Shown here: piece after piece, positions 52,901 to 63,410 of the stretch | Layout: each line of letters begins with the position of its first letter | How positions within the stretch are numbered: position 1 is the first letter of the stretch | The notes under the pieces: generated by a model | What the model saw: only the letters and a program-made list of their open reading frames with translations | Databases searched by the model: none | Told to the model about the DNA's origin: nothing | Origin: Phylloscopus collybita | Taxonomy: Eukaryota; Chordata; Aves; Passeriformes; Phylloscopidae | Direction: 5' to 3' | NCBI GenBank assembly: GCA_027886175.1 | Contig: JAJNNQ010000006.1 | Location: forward strand, 8,680,001 to 8,744,000 | Length of the DNA stretch: 64,000 bases | Program-made: the position numbers and the translations under genes

Positions 52901-53269
52901 AAGTAACTTCCCAGGTGCAGTGGGAGAGCACACCTGACACCTCAGGCTACAGCTGGTGTTGAACCAGATAAGGACACAGGCAAATCCTTCCAGGCAAAGT
53001 ACTGTTTCTTTGTCCTTACTCAAGGGACTCAGATGTGGTATCTCCCCTTCAGGGAAGTACCAGGACATTCACAGCTAGTCTGAAGGTATCCAATCCTGCT
53101 GACCAGCCAAGATGGGCCATAACTGACTCAACTCTGCTGATTTAACATTGGAGCTGCAACATTTTAGAAGGCGTCAAAAACTCCTGAAATGTCCCATGAT
53201 CCAGTATTACATTATCCAGTGTAGTACTCCCAGACCAAGTGAAGTGTTCCCCTTCATTTAGCCCCCCGA
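49943..53269. other. noncoding; possible minus-strand splice sites near 52.7 kb
   Basis: Mostly unique sequence. The 135-codon plus frame at 49903-50310 starts inside the hairpins and shows no domain. At 52699-52745 on the minus strand a CCTATCCAG acceptor-like site and a TTGCAG/GTGAGC donor bound 45 open bases (SEFQLGGMGGLSWLQ); it could be chance. 52880-53260 is GC-richer and may be flank or internal sequence of the adjacent LTR element. Confidence 0.4.
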
Positions 53270-53372
53270 GATCAGCTGCTAGCTCAGATTTAGGGAGGTT
53301 AGGGTGAGGGGAATCTTCAGGATAGGGACATAAAACCAAAAGAGGCTCTTACCCTGAGATGTGTTCCAAAGC

Positions 53373-53378
53373 TTTATT
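53373..53378 (-). terminator. poly(A) signal of the candidate LTR
   Basis: TTTATT on plus (AATAAA on minus), in GGAATAAAGCTTTGGAAC. Position downstream of the TATA-like box fits an LTR R region. Confidence 0.45.
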
Positions 53379-53430
53379 CCAAGAAGGGGATCCCAGGGCG
53401 AAAGAGACCCAACCCCGGAGGGAAAGGGGG

Positions 53431-53436
53431 TTTTAT
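53431..53436 (-). promoter_or_regulatory. TATA-like box of the candidate LTR
   Basis: TTTTAT on plus (ATAAAA on minus), within GCATAAAACC. It is 53 bases upstream of the LTR poly(A) signal, as expected for U3/R organisation. Function is inferred from position only. Confidence 0.4.
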
Positions 53437-53725
53437 GCATTTCAGGGTAGGGGGCAGGGTTACCTATGGCCAAAGGCCGTAGGTCAGAGTCAAGGGGCAA
53501 GTAGAGTTTCACAGGGAGGGGATACCAAAGGGAATACAACAACCAAGGGCATGTTCTGGGGCATTTCCCCCTAGACTATGCATAACATAAAGCCAAGTGA
53601 CTTAGTGTTTTGGGGACTTTCCTCCCATACCCCATCCCAGCCCCAATGGATCCAGTCTACAACCACCACTTTGACCACCAGATACCAAATGCGCAACAAT
53701 CAAGCCTAGCCACAAGATCCACAGG

Positions 53726-54377
53726 TGGTGAGATCTAATCATATCCTTTCCTCCCTTTCCTTACATATTTTCTTAAGTGTTGTTCTCATGCTTTTAGATT
53801 GCTATGTTACTATAGATGATAATAACCAAAACCATTGCAACCAAATTGTTCTAAAATAATCCCTATATACATATATTTATGAGCACTAATTATTCAGTGT
53901 TGTTTTGTTCTACCCTGCCCCAAATGGATCTATTGACAAGAATGGTTTACCCTCTTCCTTAGGGGTGGATCATAAAATAGGCTTACCATGTAACTTCTGC
54001 TAAATGGCTAAGGGTGAGCAAATTCTTTTGTGGGACTTTTGTGGGCCTTTCAGTCCTCCTAATGAATGACACCTCTACCCATAAGAAAAGAACTAGTATG
54101 TTTACAAGTTCATGTCCTCCAGATCCACAGTGATAGCAATATCACAAAACAGTTCTGCTTAATCACTTTGTCACTTAATCGGCTTTGCCACTCAAAAGGT
54201 GTTCAAACAAACAAACAACCACCCACCCATTTTTTCTATTTAAAAATCAGTATTTTTTTGCTTATCATTTGAGAGTCTTAATCACACTCTCAAATGACCT
54301 TAGATGTATCACTGCTGAGCTGCATCAAAAGATTGTGTCTAATTACATTTCAATTAACACCAGTTAAGAGTACTCAC
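53726..54377. other. noncoding, one hairpin
   Basis: Unique sequence between the candidate LTR and the coding-like remnant. It holds the hairpin at 54265-54297. The minus-strand splice-donor-like GTGAGT at 54372-54377 closes the remnant. Confidence 0.5.
54265..54297. repeat. perfect 12-bp hairpin
   Basis: TCATTTGAGAGT (54265-54276) and its exact reverse complement ACTCTCAAATGA (54286-54297) flank a 9-base loop. It lies about 80 bases beyond the donor-like end of the minus-strand remnant. Confidence 0.8.
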
Positions 54378-54727
54378 AAAGTCTGCTGCCAAAGCTCAGA
54401 AGTTGTGCAGTGACCAGGAAGCTTCTCTAACTCAGTCATGTACCTGATGCAGGCACAAAATCAATTTCCTTGCCTTCTCAGGACTGAGTACCTCCTCTAG
54501 TCCATCGAAATCCATGAAAAAGGCTTGTAGATCAGTTTCCTTGGTAAGTACTCTTCAATCATGTCTAACAAATCTGGCTCCACACAGAAAGTTGAAGCAG
54601 TTGCTGCTGCTTCATCTAACAGGCTAGGATACAGATTCTGATCTGGGTTGAACTCATCTTTCTTGATGGGAATGAGGATGATGTTTCCCACTCACATAGG
54701 GAGATATTCATGCATAAGTTACATGAC
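54378..54727 (-). pseudogene. frame-broken coding-like block, unidentified protein
   Basis: On the minus strand a CACTTTACTTCACTGTAG acceptor-like sequence ends at 54728 and a strong GTGAGT donor begins at 54377. Between them three frames in succession read like protein. First SLCEWETSSSFPSRKMSS; next NLYPSLLDEAAATASTF and VEPDLLDMIEEYLP; next TDLQAFFMDFDGLEEVL and SPEKARKLILCLHQV; last MTELEKLPGHCTTSELWQQT. At least two or three single-base frame shifts (near 54438, near 54540 and upstream near 54650) break it. Acidic, helical composition; no family recognised. Best read as a decayed exon of an intron-containing gene. Chance, or sequencing errors in a live exon, remain possible. Confidence 0.4.
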
Positions 54728-54930
54728 CTACAGTGAAGTAAAGTGGGATAAAAACCTAATAAAAGCTTAACCCAACAGTAGCATTTCACTGCTCTGTCAC
54801 TGGTGCATTCAAAAGAGAGCGGCAATGAGAAGTGTTTGCAAAAGTAGGATAATGATCTGGACTCATGACCTCAGAGATGATTGCCATTGGTCAAAGAACA
54901 CTCACATATAATTGGGTAGATTCAGTACAC
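54728..54930. other. noncoding
   Basis: Short unique stretch upstream (minus-strand sense) of the coding-like remnant. No further exon recognised. Confidence 0.4.
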
Positions 54931-54949
54931 CAAAAAATTAAAACAAAAC

Positions 54950-54980
<31 letters not shown>

Positions 54981-55280
54981 ACAAACAAAAAAAAAGACCA
55001 AAAAAAAAACCCCAAAAAAACAAAACCAAAAAAAAACCCAAAAAAAACCCAAACAAACAAAAAAAAACCACAAAAAAACTCAACTAAACAAACAAACAAA
55101 AAACCAAAAAAACACCCACAAAAAGCCAAAGCCAAAAACAAACAAACAAAGAAACAAAAAACCCACAAAACTCAAAAACAAACAAACAAAAAACCACACC
55201 AAAAAAAAAAAAAAAAAAAAAAACCCCAAACAAAACAAAGAAAAACCCCACAAACAAACAAAAAAACCAAAACCAAAAAC
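54931..55280 (+). repeat. 350-base A/C-rich island
   Basis: Largest low-complexity island of the window: six AAAAC units, then AAAAAC units, then irregular A runs separated by CC, CCC or ACC, with very few G or T. A 139-codon K/N/P/T/Q-rich plus frame and F/V/C-rich minus frames across it are composition artefacts. Confidence 0.95.
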
Positions 55281-57049
55281 ATGATAATTTTATTAACTAA
55301 TTTCCAATATGATTAGGATAAAATTGTTGTCATTATCCCAGAAATGCATACCAATTGACATTGCTTGTGCAGTCCTGTAACTACAGCACTACCCTGCAAG
55401 ACTCAATAGAGCCTGGCTGGCCGAGTACCTGGAAAGACTGCCTAATTATACCAGGCCTGGAATGAGCTCCCAACAAGAAGGACTTAAACACAAGCAGCAC
55501 ACAGAGAGCTGTAAAGAGAAAAAAGTACTGGCAACAGACAAAGATGCTTTCTAACATTTTTATTCATCCTGAAATTACCTAAAGCTCCCAGTGAAATTGC
55601 ACAATTCTGAAGAGTGAGGTAAAAAATTCTGACTAATAAGTGAAAATGCAAAATTATGTTCCCACTCAGAGATTAGTATAAAAACCTTCATTTTTTTCTC
55701 TGCTTAGTATTCACTACATACTTGACCATGCTAGCTAAATGTAGTCCTTTCCACTCCAGCCTAATTTATTTACACCTACATCATGAGTATCTGGCAAATT
55801 CAACTTCTTGAAGTATGATAATTTGCTTCTACGTGAAACTTTGCTTAGCAATGAAGTTACACACATTCTCAGGATTGCAGAGTGACCTTACCTCCTTAAC
55901 TATCTTAAATCTCTTCAGTAACTGTATAAAAATATAGGCACCCAGGTCAGGAGATATATTTCAATAGGCAATGGACATTAAACCACAAATTAGACTGCGA
56001 CTTTAGAATATTGTTCCTGAACACTTTCAGAAAAAAAAACAAAAACAAAACCAAAAAAAAACTAAAAAGACTTTCCACAGCCATTTATTGATCTCAGATC
56101 AATAGATCTCAGATCAATTCAACAGATCTCAGCAGTTAGACAAAGGCCCACAGCTTGATATGTCCAGTCATGTCAGCTTTCTGTGTTTTTCCTCATGGCT
56201 GTCCCATTTTTCACTGGGATTTTTTTTTTAATTTATATTTTTTATTTCTCTGCTGCATTTCAAGACAGGTGAATGAATAAGTTTGCAGCACATGGAGGTT
56301 CAGTGTATTTTTGAAAGGGCACTTCTTGAGCTCCTTAGCACTGCAGTAGCTGTAATGCTGCTGCTGCTGAAAGAATTCTTTCATTATATTACACCTGTTA
56401 TACTGCACACATAAAATACATACATGCACATATGTAGACATTCTTTGTACTGATGCAATGTGATATATAAAAATAAACAAATAAAAATAAAAAAAAATTA
56501 CCTGGAAGGAAAACACAGTAATGTTATTTTCCAAAGCTCTTGAAGTGGTATCAGAGTACTAAGAATCACATGTAACTACTCATGGAAATTAAATCATCAT
56601 TAAAAAATACTTAATAGCAAGGGCATCTGGATATTTGTGAATGCATGCTATCTGCTTTCCTTTAAAAATGTCATGATACCAAGCTATCTGATGACTTTAA
56701 ATCTGTATGTATCTGTAACATTTTCATACCTCAGTTCTCCTCTTCTGGTGTGGTTAATCTCTTGGTACCATGAAGACACATAATAAGATATAATATCTGC
56801 TTGCAATGTGTAGTAGAAGGTGGAACTTCCCGTCAAAGCATTAATTTTTGGACAAATTTGAACTTACTGGTTTTGCCAAAGTTCTCAAAGCTTCTGTAAA
56901 TATTAATTAAGATTCCCAAACTTTAGGTGATATGAGAGGATATAGAAAGAAGGGAAATGGAAATAAATTTACTCTCTGCTTTTGTTCCAGCTCCCCCCAC
57001 CCCATGTTGATTCACACACCATCCACCATTCTCAGGCGCTATATCTTGG
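55281..57049. other. noncoding
   Basis: Unique AT-rich sequence. Contains a smaller A/C island at 56031-56070 and three near-copies of AGATCTCAGATCAAT-type sequence at about 56090-56132. A minus frame at 56211-56534 (107 codons) is without recognisable domain. Confidence 0.5.
56031..56070 (+). repeat. small A/C-rich island
   Basis: A runs separated by single C or CC, about 40 bases. Same class as the larger islands. Confidence 0.85.
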
Positions 57050-57753
57050 TGTCCTAGGTGTAATGTGGCAAGGCTTTGATGCTGGAGTGCTGCAGGATGG
57101 TGTCTGTGAGGGGCAGCCCTGGCAGACAGCTCCAGCCAACCCACTGCAGGGCATGGCTGAGCCCCACAGCCAAGGAGTGGCATCTCAGGGGAAACAGGTT
57201 TCAGACAGAGAAGGGGCAGTAAGAAGTGAATGGGGAAAATAGTGTGACAAACAGCCCTGCAGACAATAAGATGAGGAGAATGAGCTCCAGGTGCTGAATC
57301 ATAAATATCTCTGCAGCTTGTGGAAGAGCCCATGACAGAGGAATTTTATCCTGAAGGACTCTTGTCCATGGATGTCCCCAAACTGCAGCTGGGGAAAATC
57401 TGAAGAGGAAGGAAAAGGAGAAAAGAACCGTTGTGTACTGACCTATATCCCATTCCCCACCCTCCTTCATCTCTTGGTGAAAGGGAAATTGCTAAGGGGA
57501 AAATGATTGTTTTTCTCCATTTTCCAACATCCAACTCTATGCTAATATAAATATATATATATATATTTAATATAAATTAATAATTATACTTTTCCCAGTC
57601 AAGCCTGTTTTTCTTCAGCGATGTTAACTGATAACTGATTTCCGTGTCTCTGCCTTAACCCATTAAATTTTTCATCTTATTTTCCGTCTGCCCTGGTAAA
57701 GAAGAGGAGTGAGAGCTGCTGGGTGGGCATCTGGCCAAGATCAACCCACCACA
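57050..57753 (+). mobile_element. avian ERV LTR (ERVL-like type), solo or isolated
   Basis: Begins TGTCCTAGGTGTAATGTGGC followed by AAGGCTTTGATGCTGG, matching the recalled start of a common avian LTR (TG...GTGGCAAGGTTTTGG). It continues with GGCTGAGCCCCACAGCCAAG, CCCTGCAGACAATAAGATGA and AGCTCCAGGTGCTGAATC, and ends with CTTAACCCATTAAA, GAGGAGTGAGAGCTGCTGGG and AAGATCAACCCACCACA, the recalled LTR end. Length about 704 bases. The flanks CTTGG and CTTCA share only three of five bases as a possible target duplication. It has a TA-rich insert at 57548-57572. Open frames inside it are not genes. Retroviral coding frames are absent on either side. Confidence 0.75.
57548..57572 (+). repeat. AT-rich microsatellite inside the LTR
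   Basis: ATAAATATATATATATATAT, interrupted, located where the consensus LTR I recall is also AT-rich before its 3' end. Confidence 0.7.
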
Positions 57754-60700
57754 CTTCATACACTGAAGATTTTCACACACTTGAGTTCCCACTTCTGAAG
57801 ACATGGGGAGTCTCAGTTTCAATAGAGCTCAACAGTTGTACTCCAACAGCAGATTTAGTCCCATGAGGATCAATAAACTAGATGATCACCTGTCTCCTTT
57901 TTCTGAGGGCATGATCTTACAGAAACGCTCAAGCGCTTGTAGAAGATGGAGGTCTATACAAGTACCTCTTAAAAAATAAAACCTGGCTGCAGAAAGAATA
58001 ATTAGTCCCAATTACCCAGTAGTTCGAGGACTGATGTAACTTAAAAAAAAAAAAAAATACAGTTCAGTTGTTTTTCAATAGTATTTCAAATCCTATTGCC
58101 AAGCAAAGTGCCACAGCCACCAGACTATGAGCTACCATGGGGTATTTTTGATTTGTTGAAACCATACACGATTATCCATGATTCTGCCTCATCCCTTCTC
58201 TTACCTTGCTTAAAGAGCTGTCTCCTAGTGGAAGTAAATTATTGGTTCCACCCCAGACACAGAACTCTCCCTGTGCACTCTATGGATGGCTACAGATCAA
58301 GCCAAGGTTCAGCCTCGGACACGCAGGCAAAAGTTTGGCATGGCAATGCTCCGGATACAGCCACTGCTTCCTTTTCCACATCTCAGCATGACTGCCTCCT
58401 ACACAACTTACATTAGAAAAATAAGCACTGTGGCAAATTTAATGATGTCTTTGTCTTTCACTGACAACAGATTATGCTCGTTAAAGAGTTTTTTGTTTGC
58501 TATTGTTTTACATCTATTTTCCAGCACTAGCTGTTTTTATACATGTCTTTCCATTCAGCAAAGCAAGAACAGCCATAGTAGCAGCTTGAAAAAAATGCTT
58601 CTTACTCATTTTCCTCTACTGCCTGGGAACCAGATTTATGAAACACTGTGAAACAGATATGAAACTATTTTATATAAAAGACTTTTTTCCTCCTTCACCA
58701 TTGGCCCTGCATTTTCTGTTAGCACTGGAAGGGGAGTAAGTCTGTTTATGTGAGCCAGGGCACTCCTGAAAACACGATTATAAATCTCAAGTGGCTACAG
58801 CAGGGAAATATTTATTTTGTTTAAAATAAATGGAGAAACTCTTGGATTATAACTGGAATCATATGTTATAAATCAGTTTATTGAATAACACAGCCTAGGA
58901 ATAATCACTGTCCTGGGACACAGCTTTCTACTTCCACAAAGCCAGCTACAGTCTATGTTGGTAATAATAAACATTAAAAACCAGAATTGTTTTTCCTTTC
59001 TTCTTACTGGCCCTCTTTAAATGGATTGAGGCCTAACCCTTAGGAATTACACAAGCCAGAAAAACTAAAAGCTAAGCCAGTCAGAATTTCCTTTATGCTC
59101 TTTCCTAAAATGGTGCTTTTTCTGCTATCATTAATGTACTATCTTCCATTAGTGGAGCTTATGCTTTTCATGCTGTGAGAACCTAAACTCCAGACAGTAA
59201 TGCTAAGTTACTACATCTGCAGGATAGGACTCTCCTGTGCTTGTTAATAGTGTAAAGAAAAAAGCAAACACAAAAATCTCATCTTCTGGGAAAGCTGCAA
59301 GAGTTTCAGGAATTAAAAAAAAAATAAATATATATATATATATATATATATAAAAATCAAGGAGATCCCTGACTGTCAAAACAGGGGCAGTTAGATACCA
59401 TGAATTTTTCACTATGTCAGACAAGTCAATCAAAGATAACACAATGCAAGAATATCTGACTGACACTTCAAGCTGTATTCATACGCAACCTGCCTCATTC
59501 TAAGTCAATGAAGAGACAGGACTTACAAGCCCACACTGGAAAGTTATTGAAATGTGACTGACATCTCAAAGGAAAAGTGTCAACAGGATAGCATGACCCT
59601 GTGCTGAAACACTGCAAGGTTAATCAAAGTTATGGCAGTTAGGAGCTAGAAAGGCTCTACCTTAGATTGAATTCTTGTAGTCACAGAAGTGATTGGGCCA
59701 CTGTCTCATTTTCACTTCCTCTCCTACTGACATTTGCACACCAGGTTTGTATCATTTGTCCACTTTTCTTTTGGTTTCATTTTAGACAGACACTTGTGGA
59801 TGTTGCCTGAAAGAAGGTTTTATGCATCTGAGTAATGACTGGTTTGCCCTTTCTCCTCTGGGACTCAATCTGCTGTTAACATATGATCTAAGATAGTAAA
59901 TATACCATTGGGAGATTAAAATACAGTGCTAAAAATTGCAGAGTTACTGCTCAAAAGGGAGTAGATAAAGTCTGAGTTAAAGTATCAGCAGAAATCATCT
60001 AAGCTTCCATGGAGCAATAAAGGGAGTAGGTCAATGCTCAGACTGTTTCTTAAAATTCATACCTCCTTACATCTGGAGAGTTTCCCAACAATTATTTAGC
60101 AATATCACATCAGGAAATATATTGCACAGATGTATCTTCTCTTACCTCACCCCACCCACCACCAAATTTTGTAGATTTATAAAGAAAATTTACTTTTCCA
60201 CATCATTTTGCTTAAATATGTCAGTGGCTATCATTTTAATTCAGTCCTATCATGGTTAAAATGTAGACCAGAACTATCTGTATAGCACACACTCTGCAAA
60301 GTAACAAAGCTAGGAATAAACTAACGAAGACAAGATACAGCCAATGCAATAGTTATGTTCATATGCTCAAGACTACAAAATGCAATCCTTAAGCAATTTA
60401 AGCAAGTATGGCTTCTATGAAAAAAAAAATAAAAATCTCAGGCTTATTTTCTTTCCGGATGGAATCTTTTTGCTTTCTTCAGTTTACTTCATATGTTTCT
60501 TGTTTTCTTATTCTGTCAGCCCACAGCAATATCTCAGAGATACAAATAGCACCTTCTTGACACTGCATATCATTAGCTAAAAATGCTACTGGCCCTATTC
60601 TGTTGGTTTCATTCCCTGCTCATTCTCCTTTTCTAGAAGGCAAACAGTCTAGAAAGTAAATATGCTTCTTCCTTAGAGCCTAAGGACCTACAAATCTTTT

Positions 60701-61304
60701 TTCTCTGATTTTTAAATCACTGCCTACACTGAATGTCACACAACATTTCCATGATGAAATAAGTCCTCCAGTCAATTATTTAATTATGGAAGATTTACAA
60801 AATAACACCCCTTCCTCCAGTTTTTTTTAAAAAAATATATATATATAACAAAATATTTATTCTTTTATTATTAATATTTTTAAACCAATGATGGAGAAAC
60901 TTCAGATGAGGGAAAGATCACCTTGGGAATATATTATATGAAGTATGACCAGCAAGGACTTTTCTTTTTGGAAGAATAATGGCTTAATGTTTAATTAATC
61001 CTATCCATTTCTGCATTTATGGGAAGGCGGAGAAGAAGAGTCTGCTTTATAATGTGGAAAATTAAATATTAAAAACTTTGTGCCTACTTGACTTTACATT
61101 TTCTTGTTATGAATGGGTATTTTCACTTTATTTCACTTTCTTCAAACTACAAGAGACAGAAGCAATTACTGCAGCTCTGCTGAACAAAGGTATTCTCAAT
61201 GTACCTCTGATACTGCCTTGCCAATCCCAAAACAAAACAAAAAATTAAAAACCATTTAGAGCATTAATGGAACATTTAAAACTCACATTCAAAGTGACGC
61301 AGGT
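57754..61304. other. noncoding, no gene seen
   Basis: Unique AT-rich sequence. Overlapping open frames at 58096-58651 (106 and 121 codons) are on the same strand in different frames and share no recognisable domain. An A run lies at 58042-58056, a TA microsatellite at 59315-59356 and an AT patch at 60830-60848. Confidence 0.5.
59315..59356 (+). repeat. (A)n(TA)n microsatellite
   Basis: AAAAAAAAAATAAA followed by about eleven TA units. Same structure as the array at 20.7 kb. Confidence 0.9.
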
Positions 61305-61690
61305 TATTCAAGATTAGAGAAGACCAGGGAAAACTTCAGAAAAGCTGAATAAAGTTATGCATTTAAGAAACTCAACAGATAAAATTCAGTGTAGTCAAGT
61401 GGCAATATACACTGGATGGAATAATGTGAATTTCCCCCTGTGTACAAATGGGTTCTAAATTAAGTGCACCTATTCAGAGAAAAAGATGTAGAAAGTATTT
61501 TGGACAGTTCAATAAAACCGTTTGTTCCATGTATAACAGTAGTCAAAAAGCCCAGCAATGTTATTAAGGCCTGAAGAATTCAGAGTATTAAAAGACAGAA
61601 CAGTAATGAAAACAAAGCCTTTAAATAGTGACCTTAAATAATCTATGTTCTTGCCTTGTCTCAAAAAGAATTGAGAAAAAAGTCCATCCA
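61305..61690 (+). mobile_element. ancient CR1-like LINE fragment
   Basis: Matches, with many changes, an internal CR1 segment between the reverse-transcriptase core and the 3' end: GATTAGAGAAGACCAGGGAA, GTTATGCATTTAAGAAACTC, TTCAGAGAAAAAGATGTAG, GACAGTTCAATAAAACC, GTAGTCAAAAAGCCCAGCAA and GTCTCAAAAAGAATTGAG. It corresponds to part of the 42.5-44.0 kb copy, equally decayed, and is a separate insertion. Confidence 0.6.
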
Positions 61691-61724
61691 GTGGAAAGCA
61701 GAAAAATAATGAAGATGATTAAAT

Positions 61725-62060
61725 ATGTGACAGGCTCTGAGCTAGGAGAAAGGACAGAGCAGGGATATGAATGGCTTCTCTGAACCACTGGCCGAGCAGC
61801 CATTTCTTCTACCTTTCCAATATTGAGTGGTGCCTCTGAGAAGTGCCCTGGTACCCACCTGCCATAAGAGCCCTGAATCACTCTGGTCACTCTGGCACAG
61901 AACCCACCCTGAGCCTCAGAACCTGTGTGGTTCCCAGCCCTGCCTCACCCATGCTGGGCCTGTAGCCCAGGCAAACCATTCTGCTCCAGAAAGAGGTGAG
62001 ATATTGGAGGTGCCCACCTTCATCCCCTACCTGTGACACTGCAGCAGGGCAGGCTCAAGC
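61725..62060. other. GC-richer patch, unassigned
   Basis: Noticeably richer in C and G than its flanks, with a 69-codon plus frame (61827-62036). It ends near CTGTGACACTGCAGCAGGG. No splice-site pair, domain or known repeat was recognised. It might be an LTR fragment or an untranslated exon. Confidence 0.3.
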
Positions 62061-62081
62061 TTAGATGTTCAAGTGTGAACC

Positions 62082-62121
62082 TTTTAGTATGTACTGCGAG
62101 AAATAGTAGTACATACTAAAA
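62082..62121. repeat. perfect 14-bp hairpin
   Basis: TTTTAGTATGTACT (62082-62095) and its exact reverse complement (62108-62121) enclose a 12-base loop. No target duplication or known element is seen. Confidence 0.85.
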
Positions 62122-63045
62122 TAATGAAGTGTTTCTTGTGAGCTCTAGATAGTGCATAGTGAAGAATTCTAAAAGGAAACTTCTTCCCCACTTCTCCCAA
62201 AGTACAATATGGTTCCTTCTTTCCCTTGTGCCATCCTCCCTCCACTTCATCCTCACTCATGTCCTTTTATCTACTTTTGACTCAGTTATCCTTCCTTTTC
62301 CATTCTCTTTGTTGACTCCTCACTTTCTCTGCTTCTTGTCTTCACAAAGGTCCTGGAGGTTAAACAGAACCTAGACTGATACACTTTTAAGCCTCCCTTT
62401 CAGTACATCATCTTTCCCTTCCACTGATGAATGCTTGATCTTTCTCTGGAGAGATGCATCCCAGGGGGCTGCCAGCAATTGACTACATGCTGTGTTACAC
62501 CCTATATTCTTAAATTTGACTTGTTCAATTCACATTGAGACCCCAGACTAACTACAGTATTAAAATTAGCTTTCTTGTCCTATTTGCTAGCAGCCACTTC
62601 CTCACCACCTGGTTTTGGAGTGGAAATGCTCTGATGTATGCTCTTCTTGCCCTTTACAGGAAAAAAATACTGTAACTGAACTTAGGTTTGTCATTGATTT
62701 AGTGACAATTTACATGGAAAACCTTGACCATAGAATATACTCTGGTTCACATTAAAATTTTTCAGGAATGTCACACAGCCTTACTAGGAAAATATTAGTT
62801 GTTCCATTTAGCTTTTTGTTTCTCAGTTTCATTTGATCTACTGTCCATGTTACTGCTGCATTCTGACTCCTCCCTCTTTTACTCAAATAATGCTGAAATG
62901 TAAATTAACTTGCCCTCTCCCTGTAACCACTTAAGCTTTGGACTTCTCATACTCCTCCACAATTTTTTTGGTAACAAGTCTTCATCCTTATTAATTATTG
63001 CCAATCTTCCACCTTCTTTCATGCCGGGACTTTTTTGCCTCTTTC
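62122..63045. other. noncoding, no gene seen
   Basis: Pyrimidine-rich in part (62170-62350) but otherwise unremarkable, with no domain-bearing frame and no recognised repeat until the CR1 element. Confidence 0.5.
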
Positions 63046-63410
63046 ACAGAACTACAGAATGGGTGTTGGAAGGGATCACTGGGAGTCATCTGGTCCAACC
63101 TCCCTGCTAAAGCAGGGTCATCCTAGAGCACATGGCACAGGATTGCATCCAGACAGGTCTTGAATTCTCCAGTGACAGAGACTCCAACACCTCTCTGGAC
63201 AATCTATTCCAACGCACGGTTACACGCGCAGTGAAGAAGTTCTTCCTCATATTCAGGTGTTTTTTCCTGTGCATTGGTTTCTCCCGTTTGCCTCTTGTCC
63301 TGAGAAAAGCCTGTCTCTATCCTCTTGACACCTGATAGACATTGATCAGTCCCATCTCAGTGGTCTCTTGTCAAGACTGAACAGGCCCAGTGCAGCTTTT
63401 TCCATGGTAC
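63046..63410 (-). mobile_element. CR1 LINE 3' fragment
   Basis: Antisense CR1 on the plus strand with low divergence from recalled consensus: CAGAACTACAGAATGGGTG, GTTGGAAGGGATCACTGG, TCATCTGGTCCAACCTCCCT, CTCCAACACCTCTCTGG, GTGAAGAAGTTCTTCCTCAT, CCTCTTGTCCTGAG and GACTGAACAGGCCCAGTGCA. The 3' end is at the left. About 365 bases remain. The 66- and 67-codon plus frames here are antisense artefacts. Confidence 0.92.

Larger units (their letters stand above)
53270..53725 (-). mobile_element. candidate endogenous retrovirus LTR
   Basis: On the minus strand a GC-richer block carries LTR-like promoter and polyadenylation signals in the right order and spacing: a TATA-like ATAAAA (53431-53436), about 25-30 bases to a GGGTCTCTTTCGCC initiator-like region, then AATAAA (53373-53378), then a U5-like AACACATCTCAGGGTAAGAG. 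A plausible 5' end is TGTGGATCTTGTGGC at about 53723. No target-site duplication, primer-binding site or gag/pol/env reading frame was seen, so it may be a solo LTR. Family not identified and boundaries approximate. Confidence 0.5.

Noticed and set aside
53279..53542. 87-codon minus-strand proline-rich frame
   Set aside because: Lies within the candidate LTR and includes its TATA-like and poly(A) signals; not a gene.
54865..55284. 139-codon K/N/P/Q/T-rich plus-strand frame
   Set aside because: Translation of the A/C low-complexity island; no stop codons arise because T is nearly absent.
56923..57333. 136-codon minus-strand frame with cysteine- and proline-rich text
   Set aside because: Runs through the ERV LTR on its antisense strand; no domain.
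61827..62036. 69-codon plus frame in a GC-richer patch
   Set aside because: No domain, no splice signals; open frame explained by higher GC and few stops.
63132..63335. 67-codon plus-strand frame
   Set aside because: Antisense of the CR1 fragment at 63046-63410.
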